Source: an uncultured Bacteroidales bacterium (GTDB lineage Bacteria; Bacteroidota; Bacteroidia; Bacteroidales; P3). Taken from it: a stretch of 64,000 nucleotides of DNA. Shown here in pieces: positions 33,040 to 42,937 of this stretch (position 1 is its first letter; the number at the start of each line of letters is the position of its first letter). Position numbers and translations under genes: made by a program. The stretch is taken from the NCBI GenBank assembly GCA_905233475.1, contig CAJOEN010000004.1, positions 16,407 through 80,406 of the forward strand. The letters are read 5' to 3'. Under the pieces are notes generated by a model. It worked only from the letters and a program-made list of their open reading frames with translations, did not search any database and was not told the DNA's origin.

Positions 33040-33429
33040 GGAAAAGCCTCGGTTGTTCTATCGCCGGTCGGGAATATCCGACGGGAGGAAAGTCCGGGCA
33101 ACACAGGGTCCCATACTTCTTAACAGGAAGGTGTTCCGAAAGGGGCAACAGACAGTGCCACAGAAAATATACCGCCTGCGCAAACACGGTGCCAATCCGG
33201 AGCAGGTAAGGGTGAAAACGCGAGGCAAGAGCTCACGACACATTGCAGTGATGTATGTGCTGGCAAACCTTATGGGTTGAAAGACCAAATATACCGGCAG
33301 TCAAGGGCTGACCCGTCCGTTGCCGGGGGGTAGGTCGATTGAGACGGGGGGCGACCTCCGCCCTAGATAAATGATAGAAGCGTTATTTTAGAACGGCACA
33401 GAACCCGGCTTACAGACCAAGGCTTTTCC
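33040..33429 (+). ncRNA. rnpB: RNase P RNA (type A)
   Basis: About 390 nt. The universally conserved GAGGAAAGTCCGGGC lies at 33085-33099 and the distal AGAACCCGGCTTACAG at 33400-33415. The ends are defined by helix P1, GGAAAAGCCT (33040-33049) pairing with AGGCTTTTCC (33420-33429), after which a T-rich stretch follows. It is the catalytic RNA that matures tRNA 5' ends. The convergent secreted-protein gene ends 31 nt away. Confidence 0.96.
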
Positions 33430-33460
33430 TTTGTTTTACTGTACTACAGACGTTTCAACC

Positions 33461-34759
33461 TTATATTTCCCAGAAATTCCTATACTGTGGCAGACGTTCT
33501 TGGTAAACAATGCGGTACAAATTATACAACAGCATGTAATCCAACATGTTAAAATCACCCGTTGCCGATTTGTGCCACGGACAGAAAAGCGAAAGTGTGT
33601 GCCAAGGAGCGTCGGTACGTTCAATACTGTCATTCAGCGTATAAGTACACGCGCCATATTCCGGCGCTGTGTTGAGAAAATCGAGGTAAATGTCGGATGG
33701 CTGTGCTTTGTCGCCTCTGTAGCCGTACAAGACCACATTTGCAAGCGGCAGGTGCGGGAACAGCATCGGCTGTTGCAGGTCGGGACGGCGCTGTGCAAGA
33801 GTTTGACATTTGTCGATAAGCCAGTCGTAACAATATTTGCTGCCGCGTCCGGGATCGTTAATAACTGTTGAAAGCACCATTATACCGTACCAGCGGAAAT
33901 TGCCCTCCTTTGCAAGGAATACGTTGTTCTGTACCACATTCCATATAAATTTCCAATAGGAACTTTCCGAACGGTCGAAATCCATATCCTCGCCGCATAG
34001 CAATAATCCTGCGCGTGCATGGGCGTACTTAAGCCATTTTATGTCGCCCGCGATTTGGGCGACATCACCGTTCACCGGATTTATTATTTCCCACCGTTTC
34101 TTGCCTTTGGCTGTGGTGTTCTGCATACCGGTTACCATGCGTTTGACAATATCTCTCACCTCGTTGCACAAAGTGGTGTCGTCCACAAGTCTGAGCGTAA
34201 GCGCAAAACCGAGATAGCTACTCCAAGCCTGATCTTGCGACGGGGTGTTTGATGTTCCAGACCTGCCGCAGTTACTGTAGTCGCCACTAATAGTCTGAAT
34301 ATTAGGAAAATGTGGCAAAAGGTTGTAATCAACGTCATCGCGGATATAAAAACCGTTCAGCTTGGAGAAAGTATCACATCCCCAGCAATGTTCGGCCTCC
34401 AAGTCAAGACGGTTGTAGGTATGTATGGCCTGTCGCAGTTCGTTGAGGGTGCTTACTGTGCTTTCGCCGTTGAGTTGTTTCAAATAATATTCTGTTGCCA
34501 AGACAGCCACATAATGTCCCTGCCACCATGTAGCGTCGGCCCAATAGCCAATTGTTTGTCCATTTACCGTATAGCGGCGTTCCATTGGCAGGTGCGAGCC
34601 TTTTACACTTGCGTCGCCGGAATAGTACATCATTTCGTATTTTAGGCGTATGCGGAACAGGTCATATTTTTCCTGATTTTCCTCCGGCGTCTGTGCTCTG
34701 ACACATGGCAATGCAAAAATCAGTAGTGTACAAAATGTGATAGCGATTTTTTTTTTCAT
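33461..34759 (-). CDS. Secreted hypothetical protein (432 aa)
   Basis: Signal peptide MKKKIAITFCTLLIFALPC..RAQ, then a globular, Trp/Tyr-rich, mostly helical protein (YWADATWWQGHYVAVLATEY, WGCDTFSKLNGFY, GDIKWLKYAHARAGLL, EGNFRWYGIMVLS). The regularly spaced helices and Trp residues recall (alpha/alpha) barrel carbohydrate-active enzymes, but I find no catalytic motif I can name. No lipobox and no T9SS tail. It is 6 nt downstream of the ABC ATPase gene's stop and so may be co-transcribed with it. Confidence 0.75.
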   Translation of the reverse strand: MKKKIAITFCTLLIFALPCVRAQTPEENQEKYDLFRIRLKYEMMYYSGDASVKGSHLPMERRYTVNGQTIGYWADATWWQGHYVAVLATEYYLKQLNGESTVSTLNELRQAIHTYNRLDLEAEHCWGCDTFSKLNGFYIRDDVDYNLLPHFPNIQTISGDYSNCGRSGTSNTPSQDQAWSSYLGFALTLRLVDDTTLCNEVRDIVKRMVTGMQNTTAKGKKRWEIINPVNGDVAQIAGDIKWLKYAHARAGLLLCGEDMDFDRSESSYWKFIWNVVQNNVFLAKEGNFRWYGIMVLSTVINDPGRGSKYCYDWLIDKCQTLAQRRPDLQQPMLFPHLPLANVVLYGYRGDKAQPSDIYLDFLNTAPEYGACTYTLNDSIERTDAPWHTLSLFCPWHKSATGDFNMLDYMLLYNLYRIVYQERLPQYRNFWEI

Positions 34760-34765
34760 AAAAAA

Positions 34766-36481
34766 TTAGTGTTTGTCCATTTTTGGTATAGAATTTATAA
34801 GCTGCTTGGTGTATTCCTGTTGCGGATTTGCGTAAATATCGTCGGCATCGCCGTATTCCACAATTTTTCCTTTCTGCATTATCAGCAGACGGTCGGATAG
34901 GAATTTCACCACCGAAAGGTCGTGAGAGATGAAGATATATGTAAACTGGTAACGTCGTTTCAGGTCGTTAAGCAAGTTCAGCACCTGCGCCTGAACCGAC
35001 ACATCGAGTGCCGACACCGATTCGTCGCAGATTATGAGTTTGGGATTGAGGGCAAGAGTTCGTGCTATGCATACACGCTGCCGTTGCCCACCCGAAAATT
35101 CGTGCGGATAGCGGTCGAAATGCGACTCTTCGAGACCCACGTTACGCATAAGTTCCAAGGTTCTGGCACGCCGTTCCGCGTTGTCTTTGCCAATATGGTG
35201 CGTCTTGAGCACTTCCGTAATGGCTCCCCCGGCCGTAATTCGCGGATTGAGCGACGAATACGGGTCTTGGAAAATTATTTGTATCTCGCTACGCAGTTTC
35301 CGCATTTTGGAAGGTGATAGCTTACTGATTTCCACACCGTTGTAAACCACGTTGCCGGCACTGCAATCGATAAGTTTCAGCAGGACCCTGCCAAGTGTGG
35401 TTTTTCCACATCCCGACTCGCCCACAAGTCCGAGCGTTTCACCACGGTACACGTCGAAACTTACGCCGTCCACAGCGTTTAAGGAAGTTTTCACCTTGCC
35501 CGTCCATGTCTTTTCCAAAGGGAATGTTACCGAAAGATTTTTTACCGAAAGCAATGGCCTTTGGTTGCTATAAATTCCCGCAAGTCGCTGAGTACGTTCT
35601 TCATAGGTTTCGCACTCGGGCACAGGGATATTGCCGCTAAGGAAATCCGACACCACATTAAGATGCTTTGGCCTTGGGCCCATCGGTGGCCTGCACGACA
35701 TAAGTCCCTTAGTATATGGGTGTTGCGGATTATTCAAGACCTCGTCTTTGGTACCGGCTTCCACAATCTCACCCTTGTACATAACGGCGATGTCGTCGGC
35801 TATATTCGCCACAACGCCAAGGTCGTGGGTTATAAAAATTATGCCCATGCCGTATTGCCGCTGCAATTTGCGCAAAAGTTCCAAAATGCCTTTCTGCACG
35901 GTAACATCGAGGGCTGTAGTAGGTTCATCGGCTATAAGCACTTCGGGCTGGCATGCCAAAGCCATAGCTATCATAACACGCTGCTTTTGTCCGCCCGAAA
36001 TTTGATGCGGATAACTGTCGAAAATCTTTTCGGGACGCGGCAGCTGCACTTCTTCGAACAGTTTCAAAGTGCGGTTGCGCGCCTCATTAACGGTAGTCTT
36101 TTCGTGTATGCGTATGGTCTCCATCACTTGTTCGCCGCACTTGTGCACAGGGTTGAGCGATGTCATAGGCTCCTGAAAAATCATGGCTATGTGCCTGCCT
36201 CGGTACATCTCCATTTGCCTACGGTCGAGCGCAAGCAAGTTCACCGATTCCCTTTCAGAGACATAAAATTTTATCTTTCCGTTAGTTATGTTGCAGTTTT
36301 TTTTAGGCAGAAGTTGCAGTATAGCCATAGAACTGACCGATTTTCCGGAACCCGACTCTCCCACTATGCCCAGTGTCCTGCCCCGGAAAACGGAATACGA
36401 CACATTCTTTACCACAGTGCGGTCGGCACCGTCGGTTGTAAAACTGATACTCAGATTTTCGATGTCTAAAATTTTCTGCAT
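34766..36481 (-). CDS. Double-domain ABC ATPase of the oligopeptide/dipeptide type
   Basis: 571 residues: two complete nucleotide-binding domains of the DppD/DppF (YejF, GsiA) kind in one chain. First domain: GESGSGKSVSSMA, ISGGQKQRVMIAMAL, ADEPTTALD, and the oligopeptide-type extension PECETYEERTQRLAG. Second domain: GESGCGKTTLGRV, FSGGQRQRVCIARTL, CDESVSALDVSVQ. The proteins normally work with two permeases and a binding protein, none of which is nearby. Full length, no missing motif. Confidence 0.9.
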   Translation of the reverse strand: MQKILDIENLSISFTTDGADRTVVKNVSYSVFRGRTLGIVGESGSGKSVSSMAILQLLPKKNCNITNGKIKFYVSERESVNLLALDRRQMEMYRGRHIAMIFQEPMTSLNPVHKCGEQVMETIRIHEKTTVNEARNRTLKLFEEVQLPRPEKIFDSYPHQISGGQKQRVMIAMALACQPEVLIADEPTTALDVTVQKGILELLRKLQRQYGMGIIFITHDLGVVANIADDIAVMYKGEIVEAGTKDEVLNNPQHPYTKGLMSCRPPMGPRPKHLNVVSDFLSGNIPVPECETYEERTQRLAGIYSNQRPLLSVKNLSVTFPLEKTWTGKVKTSLNAVDGVSFDVYRGETLGLVGESGCGKTTLGRVLLKLIDCSAGNVVYNGVEISKLSPSKMRKLRSEIQIIFQDPYSSLNPRITAGGAITEVLKTHHIGKDNAERRARTLELMRNVGLEESHFDRYPHEFSGGQRQRVCIARTLALNPKLIICDESVSALDVSVQAQVLNLLNDLKRRYQFTYIFISHDLSVVKFLSDRLLIMQKGKIVEYGDADDIYANPQQEYTKQLINSIPKMDKH

Positions 36482-36708
36482 AAAACAATTGCAAATTTAC
36501 AAATTTTATTCCAAATGCCAAAATGCACTTTATAAAGAGCTGTAAATATGCCACTTCCGAACCGCAACTCCCAAAACGTCATAAAAACCTTCTTCAACCA
36601 ACAATATGCGGTTTATATTTTTTTACATAGAAATTCCTTATCTGTTCATAATACGAGTATTTTTGCATTATACATTTGTTCTAAATTATTATAGATAAAA
36701 ATTTGAAT

Positions 36709-37785
36709 ATGAGAAAGATATTTGCATGGATACTATTACCTTTAAGCGTTTGGTACGCCATAGGAGTGGCTATAAGGAATTTCTGTTTCCTGATAGGGAT
36801 TTTGGAGGAACGTACACACCGCGTTACAACCATTGGCGTCGGCAATTTGTGTGCCGGTGGCGCAGGAAAAACTCCTCACGCCGACTATCTGCTAAAACTC
36901 TTGAAAAAGGATTACCGCATGGCTAACCTCAGCCGAGGATACAAACGTGCCACCAAAGGTTTTTTAGAAGTTTCGCACGACACTACAGTATCGGAAATCG
37001 GCGACGAAGCCTTTATGCTCCACAAACGCAATCCCGACGTGCGTGTGGCCGTTTGCGAAAACCGCAACATCGGAATAGAAAAACTGCTGTCGCTACCCGA
37101 ACCGCCGCAGATAATAGTTTTGGACGACATTTTCCAGCACCGTTACGTAAAGCCATCGGTGAACATTCTGCTTACCGAATACGGGAACCCGTTTTTCAAT
37201 GATTTTGTACTACCTTTCGGCAACCTACGCGAGCCAAGAAATGGCTACCGGCGCGCCAACATCATAATTGTGACCAAAACGCCTCAAAATCTCAATCCCA
37301 TTGAAAAATACGCTTTCCTGCAGAAAATCAAGGCGAAACCCCACCAGCAAGTTTTCTTCACCACAATAGAATATCAAAATCCGGTACCCTTGGACAAAAA
37401 CCGTCCTTCGTTGCAACTAACTGATTTAAAGAACATTCTATTTATAAGCGGAATAGCCAACCCACAACCCGTTATTGAAAAACTATCGGCCACCGCCACA
37501 GTGCGACACCTGTCATTTGCCGACCACCACCCGTTTTCAAGAAACGATGTCGAAACCATAGCAGACTCTTTTGAAAAGATTTCGGAAAAAAATAAAATCA
37601 TCCTCACCACCGAAAAAGATGCCGTTCGCATTGCCGGAAGCCCATATTACCAGTATATAGAGCAGTTACCCATCTACTATCTGCCCATAGAAATAAAGTT
37701 TTTGGGCAACGACGAAGAAAAGTTCTGCGAAAGCCTGTTCAAAACCGTAAAGGAGAATGTGTATTATTTAGAACACCTTGTATAA
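36709..37785 (+). CDS. lpxK: Tetraacyldisaccharide 4'-kinase
   Basis: 358 residues from the ATG at 36709. One N-terminal membrane helix (IFAWILLPLSVWYAIG), the P-loop GNLCAGGAGKTPHADYL, LSRGYKR, GDEAFMLHKR and the C-terminal LTTEKDAVRI are all as in LpxK. It phosphorylates the lipid A precursor at the 4' position. It indicates a lipid A-containing outer membrane. It ends 7 nt from the convergent dnaB with no room for a separate terminator. Confidence 0.94.
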   Translation: MRKIFAWILLPLSVWYAIGVAIRNFCFLIGILEERTHRVTTIGVGNLCAGGAGKTPHADYLLKLLKKDYRMANLSRGYKRATKGFLEVSHDTTVSEIGDEAFMLHKRNPDVRVAVCENRNIGIEKLLSLPEPPQIIVLDDIFQHRYVKPSVNILLTEYGNPFFNDFVLPFGNLREPRNGYRRANIIIVTKTPQNLNPIEKYAFLQKIKAKPHQQVFFTTIEYQNPVPLDKNRPSLQLTDLKNILFISGIANPQPVIEKLSATATVRHLSFADHHPFSRNDVETIADSFEKISEKNKIILTTEKDAVRIAGSPYYQYIEQLPIYYLPIEIKFLGNDEEKFCESLFKTVKENVYYLEHLV

Positions 37786-37792
37786 CAATCGT

Positions 37793-39343
37793 TTAGAAAG
37801 CATCATCCGAATCCTTCGGAGAGTTTGAGAAATCGGGTATATTGTCATCGAAATCGCTTGTGGCACGGGACTCTATGTAATAACCTCCACTTTGGTCGAA
37901 ACTTTGGTTGGGCGGAATAGTACCCACATTTTCGAGCTTACCTCCGGGATTTTCGAAACGGGCGTATTGCGCTTGGAAACGGAGATTGATTCTTCCTGTA
38001 CCTCCGGCACGGTGTTTAGCCAAAAGCACTTTGGCCAATCCGAGTGTGGGGTTGCCGTCCTCGTCCTCGGGAATATTGTAATACTCAGGACGATATAGAA
38101 ACATCACCATGTCGGCGTCCTGCTCGATGGCTCCCGATTCGCGCAAGTCCGACAACTGAGGTTCTTTGTTGCCTCCACGTGTCTCCACAGCGCGGCTCAG
38201 CTGGGCAAGGGCGAAAATGGGTATTCCCAACTCTTTCGACAACGACTTCAATTGGCGCGAGATGTTACTAATCTCCTGTTCGCGGTTAGCATTGCGGTTG
38301 TCCGTCTCGCCTTTCATAAGTTGCAGATAGTCAATGAATACCGCTTGAATATCGAAACGTTGTTTCAATCGGCGGCATTTGGCGCGAAGCTCGAAAATAG
38401 ACAGTTGCGACGAGTCGTCGATATACATCGGTGCGGTGTTAAGTTGCTGAGTTTTAGCGGTAATCTGCTCTTTCATCCACGGTTCGAGGTCGCCTTTTTT
38501 AAGTCTTTGCGCCTCAATCTCGCTTTGCGCCGAAATAAGACGCATGGCTATTTCGGTGGCAGGCATTTCCATGGAGAAAAATGCCACAGGACGCTTGTAG
38601 TCGATGGCCATGTTGCGCATCATCGTTAGCGCGAAAGCCGTTTTACCCATAGCAGGACGGGCGGCTATAATGATAAGGGTGCCCGGATGGAAGCCCGCCG
38701 TAAGGTTGTCGAGTTCGGTAAATCCTGACGGCAAGCCCGTTATGCCTCCTTCAATTTCCGAAGCCTCCTCGATTTCCCTCATCGCTTTCGACACTATATC
38801 GCTGATATTCTGATAGTCGCTACGGAAGTTATTGTCGTTGATGTCCATCAGTTTCTGCTCGGTGCTGTCGAGCAGCTGAACCACGTCGGTGGTCTCCTCG
38901 TAGGCGTTTTTTATGGTTTCGGTGGAGATGCGTATCAGCTCGCGCTGTATAAATTTCTCCGAAAGTATTCGTGCATGGTGTTCCACGTGTGCCGACGAGG
39001 TAACGTGGTTGGTTATTTGCGCTATAAAGTACGAGCCTCCGGCGTTTTCGAGATTGCCCTCGTGCCTCAGTTGCTCTATCACGGTAAGCAAGTCCACCGG
39101 ACGGGCTTTCTCCACCAAATTATGGATGGCGCGAAAAATATACTGATGTTCCGGTTTGTAGAAAAAGTCGGGGTGAAGCATCTCTATGGCGTTCACAATT
39201 GCGTTCTGGTCGAGCATAAGAGCGCCCAGTACTGCCTCTTCTATATCAACTGCCTGCGGAGGCGTTTTTCCGTTGAGAACGAATGCCTGGTCGTAAGTCA
39301 TTCGTTGCGACTTTCTTACTTGTTTTTTCTGTTCTTGTTCCAT
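37793..39343 (-). CDS. dnaB: Replicative DNA helicase DnaB
   Basis: 516 residues from the ATG at 39343. N-terminal helical collar (AVDIEEAVLGALMLD), linker, and RecA-type motor with Walker A ARPAMGKTAFAL, FSMEMPATEIAMRL, IFIDYLQLM-type Walker B (VFIDYLQLM), and ALAQLSRAVETRGG. C-terminal tail is Gly/Asp/Ser-rich and acidic. The promoter box TACCTTTG (39349-39356) is five bases from the ATG, so the message should be leaderless. Confidence 0.95.
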   Translation of the reverse strand: MEQEQKKQVRKSQRMTYDQAFVLNGKTPPQAVDIEEAVLGALMLDQNAIVNAIEMLHPDFFYKPEHQYIFRAIHNLVEKARPVDLLTVIEQLRHEGNLENAGGSYFIAQITNHVTSSAHVEHHARILSEKFIQRELIRISTETIKNAYEETTDVVQLLDSTEQKLMDINDNNFRSDYQNISDIVSKAMREIEEASEIEGGITGLPSGFTELDNLTAGFHPGTLIIIAARPAMGKTAFALTMMRNMAIDYKRPVAFFSMEMPATEIAMRLISAQSEIEAQRLKKGDLEPWMKEQITAKTQQLNTAPMYIDDSSQLSIFELRAKCRRLKQRFDIQAVFIDYLQLMKGETDNRNANREQEISNISRQLKSLSKELGIPIFALAQLSRAVETRGGNKEPQLSDLRESGAIEQDADMVMFLYRPEYYNIPEDEDGNPTLGLAKVLLAKHRAGGTGRINLRFQAQYARFENPGGKLENVGTIPPNQSFDQSGGYYIESRATSDFDDNIPDFSNSPKDSDDAF

Positions 39344-39348
39344 ATTTG

Positions 39349-39356
39349 CAAAGGTA
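39349..39356 (-). promoter_or_regulatory. -7 box of dnaB (leaderless)
   Basis: Minus-strand TACCTTTG, five bases before the ATG, the same distance as from the rnpB box to the RNA 5' end. Confidence 0.55.
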
Positions 39357-39548
39357 ATCAGTTTTTTTGTTTTTTTGTTCCTTTGTTGATAAAAAAACTT
39401 TTCAACCATCGCACAAGCGGTTATTAGAAAAGGAAACGGCTTATACATAATTGCAGAAACGACTGTATATCACTCCGTTAAAATATTTTTAAATTAAAAA
39501 AGCACGATTATCGGATTTTTTTCGTATTTTTGTAGTTATTTTTTACCT

Positions 39549-40721
39549 ATGCAATTCAAGAAAATAATAGGACAACGGAAACTGATAAACCAGCTTACGC
39601 GGGTTATTGACGAAGGCAAGGTGAGCCACGCCCAGCTGTTTGTGGGCAACATGGGCTACGGCACTTTGGCAATGGCTATGGCATACGCACAGTATCTCAA
39701 TTGCCAAAATCGTCAGCATTTCGGCGATGAGGGCGACGGTAGCGGCCTTATGGCCGACTCGTGCGGCGAATGTCCAAGTTGCAAAAAAATCAGTTCGTTG
39801 ATGCACAGCGATTTGCACATCATATTCCCAAATACCTCCACCAAAAATGTAACCAAAAACCCCTCGTCGGCGGATTTCCAAAACGAGTTCCGCGAATACG
39901 TAACGGCCAACGGCGGGTACTGCTCTTTCGACGGATGGTTCAGACATCTCGGCGTGGAGTCGAAACAGGGACTGATAAACGTGCGCGACGGCAGAGACCT
40001 GATACGCGAACTGAGCCTGAAAACCTACGAATCGAAATACAAGACGGCAATAGTGTGGCTCCCCGAGAAAATGAACGCCGATACTGCCAACAAACTTCTC
40101 AAAACCATAGAAGAACCTTCGGAAAACACTCTGATACTGCTCGTTGCCGAGGAGCGCGAACGTTTGCTACCCACTATAATTTCCCGCACACAGCCCGTAA
40201 ACCTGCATAGGATAGACGACCAAAGCCTGTATGCAAGACTTTCGCAGGAGCATACCGAAATCCCATCGGAAACGCTCAACGACATTGTTGTAGCAGCCGA
40301 AGGTAATTATCTATTAGCCAACGAGTTCGTAAGTCAGTCGGAACAGCGGAGATATTTTGCCGAACTTTTTGTAAATTGGATGCGAAAACTCTTCAAACTC
40401 GACATAAAGAACTTGTCGAAAACCGTTGAGGAGATATGCTCGTTGGGACAGGAGCAACAAAAACAGTTCCTCCGTTACGTACTCGACGTATTGAGGGCTT
40501 GTTTCATTAAAACCGCCACCGGAAGGCCGTCGCCGCACATGCTTTCTTTCGACGACGAGAAATTTGCCAACGCTTTTCCTGCCATGATAACCGTAAGGAA
40601 TATCGAAAGACTTGAAAAAGACATAAACGAAAGTTTATACAATATAAGCCGCAACGCTTACGACAAAATAACTTTTATGAGTTTGTCGTTCGCCATTAGT
40701 AAATCACTAAAAAACAAGTAA
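39549..40721 (+). CDS. holB: DNA polymerase III delta' subunit
   Basis: 390 residues. AAA+ clamp-loader fold without a functional Walker A: FKKIIGQRKLINQL, SHAQLFVGNMGYGT, the zinc module SCGECPSCKKI, WLPEKMNADTANKLLKTIEEP and LLVAEERERLLPTIISRTQ. Part of the complex that loads the beta clamp. Promoter box TATTTTTG at about 39524. First gene of the cluster with ricT, gldH and PBP1A, 6 nt from ricT. Confidence 0.93.
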   Translation: MQFKKIIGQRKLINQLTRVIDEGKVSHAQLFVGNMGYGTLAMAMAYAQYLNCQNRQHFGDEGDGSGLMADSCGECPSCKKISSLMHSDLHIIFPNTSTKNVTKNPSSADFQNEFREYVTANGGYCSFDGWFRHLGVESKQGLINVRDGRDLIRELSLKTYESKYKTAIVWLPEKMNADTANKLLKTIEEPSENTLILLVAEERERLLPTIISRTQPVNLHRIDDQSLYARLSQEHTEIPSETLNDIVVAAEGNYLLANEFVSQSEQRRYFAELFVNWMRKLFKLDIKNLSKTVEEICSLGQEQQKQFLRYVLDVLRACFIKTATGRPSPHMLSFDDEKFANAFPAMITVRNIERLEKDINESLYNISRNAYDKITFMSLSFAISKSLKNK

Positions 40722-40727
40722 CCACTT

Positions 40728-42425
40728 ATGCAAAGCGATAATAACAGCGATAATAACAATATTGTTGAGAACACCGAAAACACAATCGAAACAAAACCAT
40801 TGGCCGAAACTGTTTCGGGAACGGAATTTACAGCCGCCGATGACGACATGCTCGGCGACGAAGACGTGATAACATCTCAGGAGATTGAGGCCGTAATTGC
40901 CGAACGTCGTAACCACAAACCAGTAAAGGAACAAGAGGACGAGGAAGGCAGTCCGCTTATAGCCGAGGAAAATTCGGTGGACGCCTATTTGGAGGAAGAC
41001 CCCAAGATATACGCCATTCCCTACGAGGAACCCGACTTCCTAACTCGCGGGTGCCACAGCTGTCCCAACTCTTACAAAGCCATACCGGAACAGGAGTTGA
41101 ACAGTTGCAGCAAACTCAACGCCAAAAACTGGATGAAAAACATACGCAAGCCGTTCAACGAAAATAATTTCGATGTGGTGGAAGTGCGTTTCAAAAACAA
41201 CCGCAAGGAGTTTTTCCGCCTGCCCGACGGCTTGGAGGTTACCGAAGGCGACGTGGTGGCAGTGGAAGGCATGCCCGGACACGACGTGGGCATAGTAAGC
41301 CTTACCGGAGAGCTGTGCCGTCTGCGCATGAAGAAACAGAAAATCGACCCGGAGTCGGAAACAATAAAACGACTGTTCCGCCGCGCAAAGAAAAGCGACA
41401 TCGACAAATGGGCTGAAACCATTCGCGATGAGAGACACACACTGATACGCACACGGGAGATAAGCCGCGAACAGGGGCTTGTTATGAAAATCAACGATGT
41501 AGAGATGCAAGGCGACCACACCAAAGCCATATTCTACTACACCGCCGACGAGCGCGTGGATTTCCGCAACCTCATCAAAGTGCTTGCCGAGGAATTCAAC
41601 GTGCGTGTGGAAATGCGACAGATTGGCGTGCGGCAAGAAGCGAGCAAAGTGGGCGGCATAGGAACCTGCGGACGCGAGCTGTGTTGTTGCACCTGGCTTA
41701 CAAATTTCCAGTCCGTAACCACAGGAGTGGCAAAAGTGCAACAGATTGTGCCCAATCCCCAGAAATTGGCCGGACAGTGCGGCAAACTCAAGTGCTGTCT
41801 CAATTTCGAACACAAAGTATATCTCGACGCCCAAAAGGACTTTCCGCCGGCAAACACACCAATACGCACGAAAAAAGGTCTCGGCTTGTACAAAAAAACC
41901 GACGTACTGCGCGGAGTAATGTGGTATGCCTACGAGGGCGAGAACGACCTTATAGCAATCCCTGCAAAATCCGTAAAGGAAATCATTGAGATGAACCGCC
42001 GTCAGGAGTATCCTGAAAAATTGGAGGACTTCCAAGTGGTTCTTGCCTCTGGAACGGCTATAATTGAGGAACAAGGCAACGCCGAATACGAACGCGAACT
42101 GAAAATGTTGGCCGACAACAGCCACGACATTTCGCTACAAAGTGGAGCACAAAACCAAAACAACGCCGACAACAGGCAGAATCGCAACCAAAACAACTCC
42201 CATAACAAAAACCGCAACAAGGACGGAAATAGGCAAAACCAAAACCGAGGAGGGAATCAGGCAAAGCCTAACAACAACCCTCAACAGCAACAGCAAAAGC
42301 CAAGAAACCAAAACCGAAACAACGGGAATTTCCGTAATGGTGCTGACAACAGAAAAGCGAAACAACAAAACCGCAACAACACGACGACAAACAATAATTC
42401 GCCCCAAAACAACAATGGCGAATAA
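40728..42425 (+). CDS. ricT: PSP1-domain protein RicT (YaaT)
   Basis: 565 residues. An acidic N-terminal region (about 1-110) precedes the PSP1 domain: VVEVRFKNNRKEFFRLP, GDVVAVEG, FRNLIKVLAEEF, GIGTCGRELCCCTWL and QCGKLKCCLNFE, whose cysteines belong to the Fe-S site of the Bacillus RicT complex. The last ~90 residues are a disordered Asn/Gln/Arg-rich tail. The RicAFT complex affects RNA maturation (RNase Y) in Bacillus; the Bacteroidetes role is unproven. Neighbourhood of holB and gldH is conserved in the phylum. Confidence 0.9.
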   Translation: MQSDNNSDNNNIVENTENTIETKPLAETVSGTEFTAADDDMLGDEDVITSQEIEAVIAERRNHKPVKEQEDEEGSPLIAEENSVDAYLEEDPKIYAIPYEEPDFLTRGCHSCPNSYKAIPEQELNSCSKLNAKNWMKNIRKPFNENNFDVVEVRFKNNRKEFFRLPDGLEVTEGDVVAVEGMPGHDVGIVSLTGELCRLRMKKQKIDPESETIKRLFRRAKKSDIDKWAETIRDERHTLIRTREISREQGLVMKINDVEMQGDHTKAIFYYTADERVDFRNLIKVLAEEFNVRVEMRQIGVRQEASKVGGIGTCGRELCCCTWLTNFQSVTTGVAKVQQIVPNPQKLAGQCGKLKCCLNFEHKVYLDAQKDFPPANTPIRTKKGLGLYKKTDVLRGVMWYAYEGENDLIAIPAKSVKEIIEMNRRQEYPEKLEDFQVVLASGTAIIEEQGNAEYERELKMLADNSHDISLQSGAQNQNNADNRQNRNQNNSHNKNRNKDGNRQNQNRGGNQAKPNNNPQQQQQKPRNQNRNNGNFRNGADNRKAKQQNRNNTTTNNNSPQNNNGE

Positions 42426-42450
42426 CCTAAGCTAAAAAAATGACAGAAAA

Positions 42451-42924
42451 ATGACAAAAAACACAATTATAAAAATCATTTTCTCCGCATTGCTCCTTGT
42501 ATCGTGCGGAAACAACGTGTATTACTACTCGGAACACGTGCAAATTGACGAGGAAGGCTGGAACATGAACGACGCCAAATATTTCAGCGTAAACATGGAC
42601 GACAATATTCGTTTGTTCAATTTCTACGTGGACTTACGTAACACACAGGACTATCCGTACTCCAAAACTTTCCTCTTCATAAAAACCATTTTCCCCGACG
42701 GCGGTATAGCCATCGACACCATGGAATGTCCCTTGGCCGACCCCAACGGGCAATGGTACGGAAAAACATCGGGCAGATATGTGGACAACAGGTATTTCCT
42801 ACGCAAAAACGTGATATTCCCGCAGAAAGGCGAATACCGCTTTGCCATAACACAGGCTACCCGCGACACCAATTTGGTGGGGATAAAAAATGTGGGTATC
42901 GTAATAGAATATGCAAAACACTAA
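42451..42924 (+). CDS. gldH: Gliding motility lipoprotein GldH
   Basis: 157 residues with signal peptide and lipobox LLLVSCGN. Core motifs of GldH: a strand-rich domain with FYVDLRNTQDYPYSKTFLF, PLADPNGQWYGKTSG and GEYRFAITQATRD. GldH belongs to the gliding/T9SS protein set and also occurs in non-gliding Bacteroidales. Between ricT and the PBP1A gene, whose preferred start is 14 nt downstream. Confidence 0.9.
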   Translation: MTKNTIIKIIFSALLLVSCGNNVYYYSEHVQIDEEGWNMNDAKYFSVNMDDNIRLFNFYVDLRNTQDYPYSKTFLFIKTIFPDGGIAIDTMECPLADPNGQWYGKTSGRYVDNRYFLRKNVIFPQKGEYRFAITQATRDTNLVGIKNVGIVIEYAKH

Positions 42925-42937
42925 AAAACAAAATACT

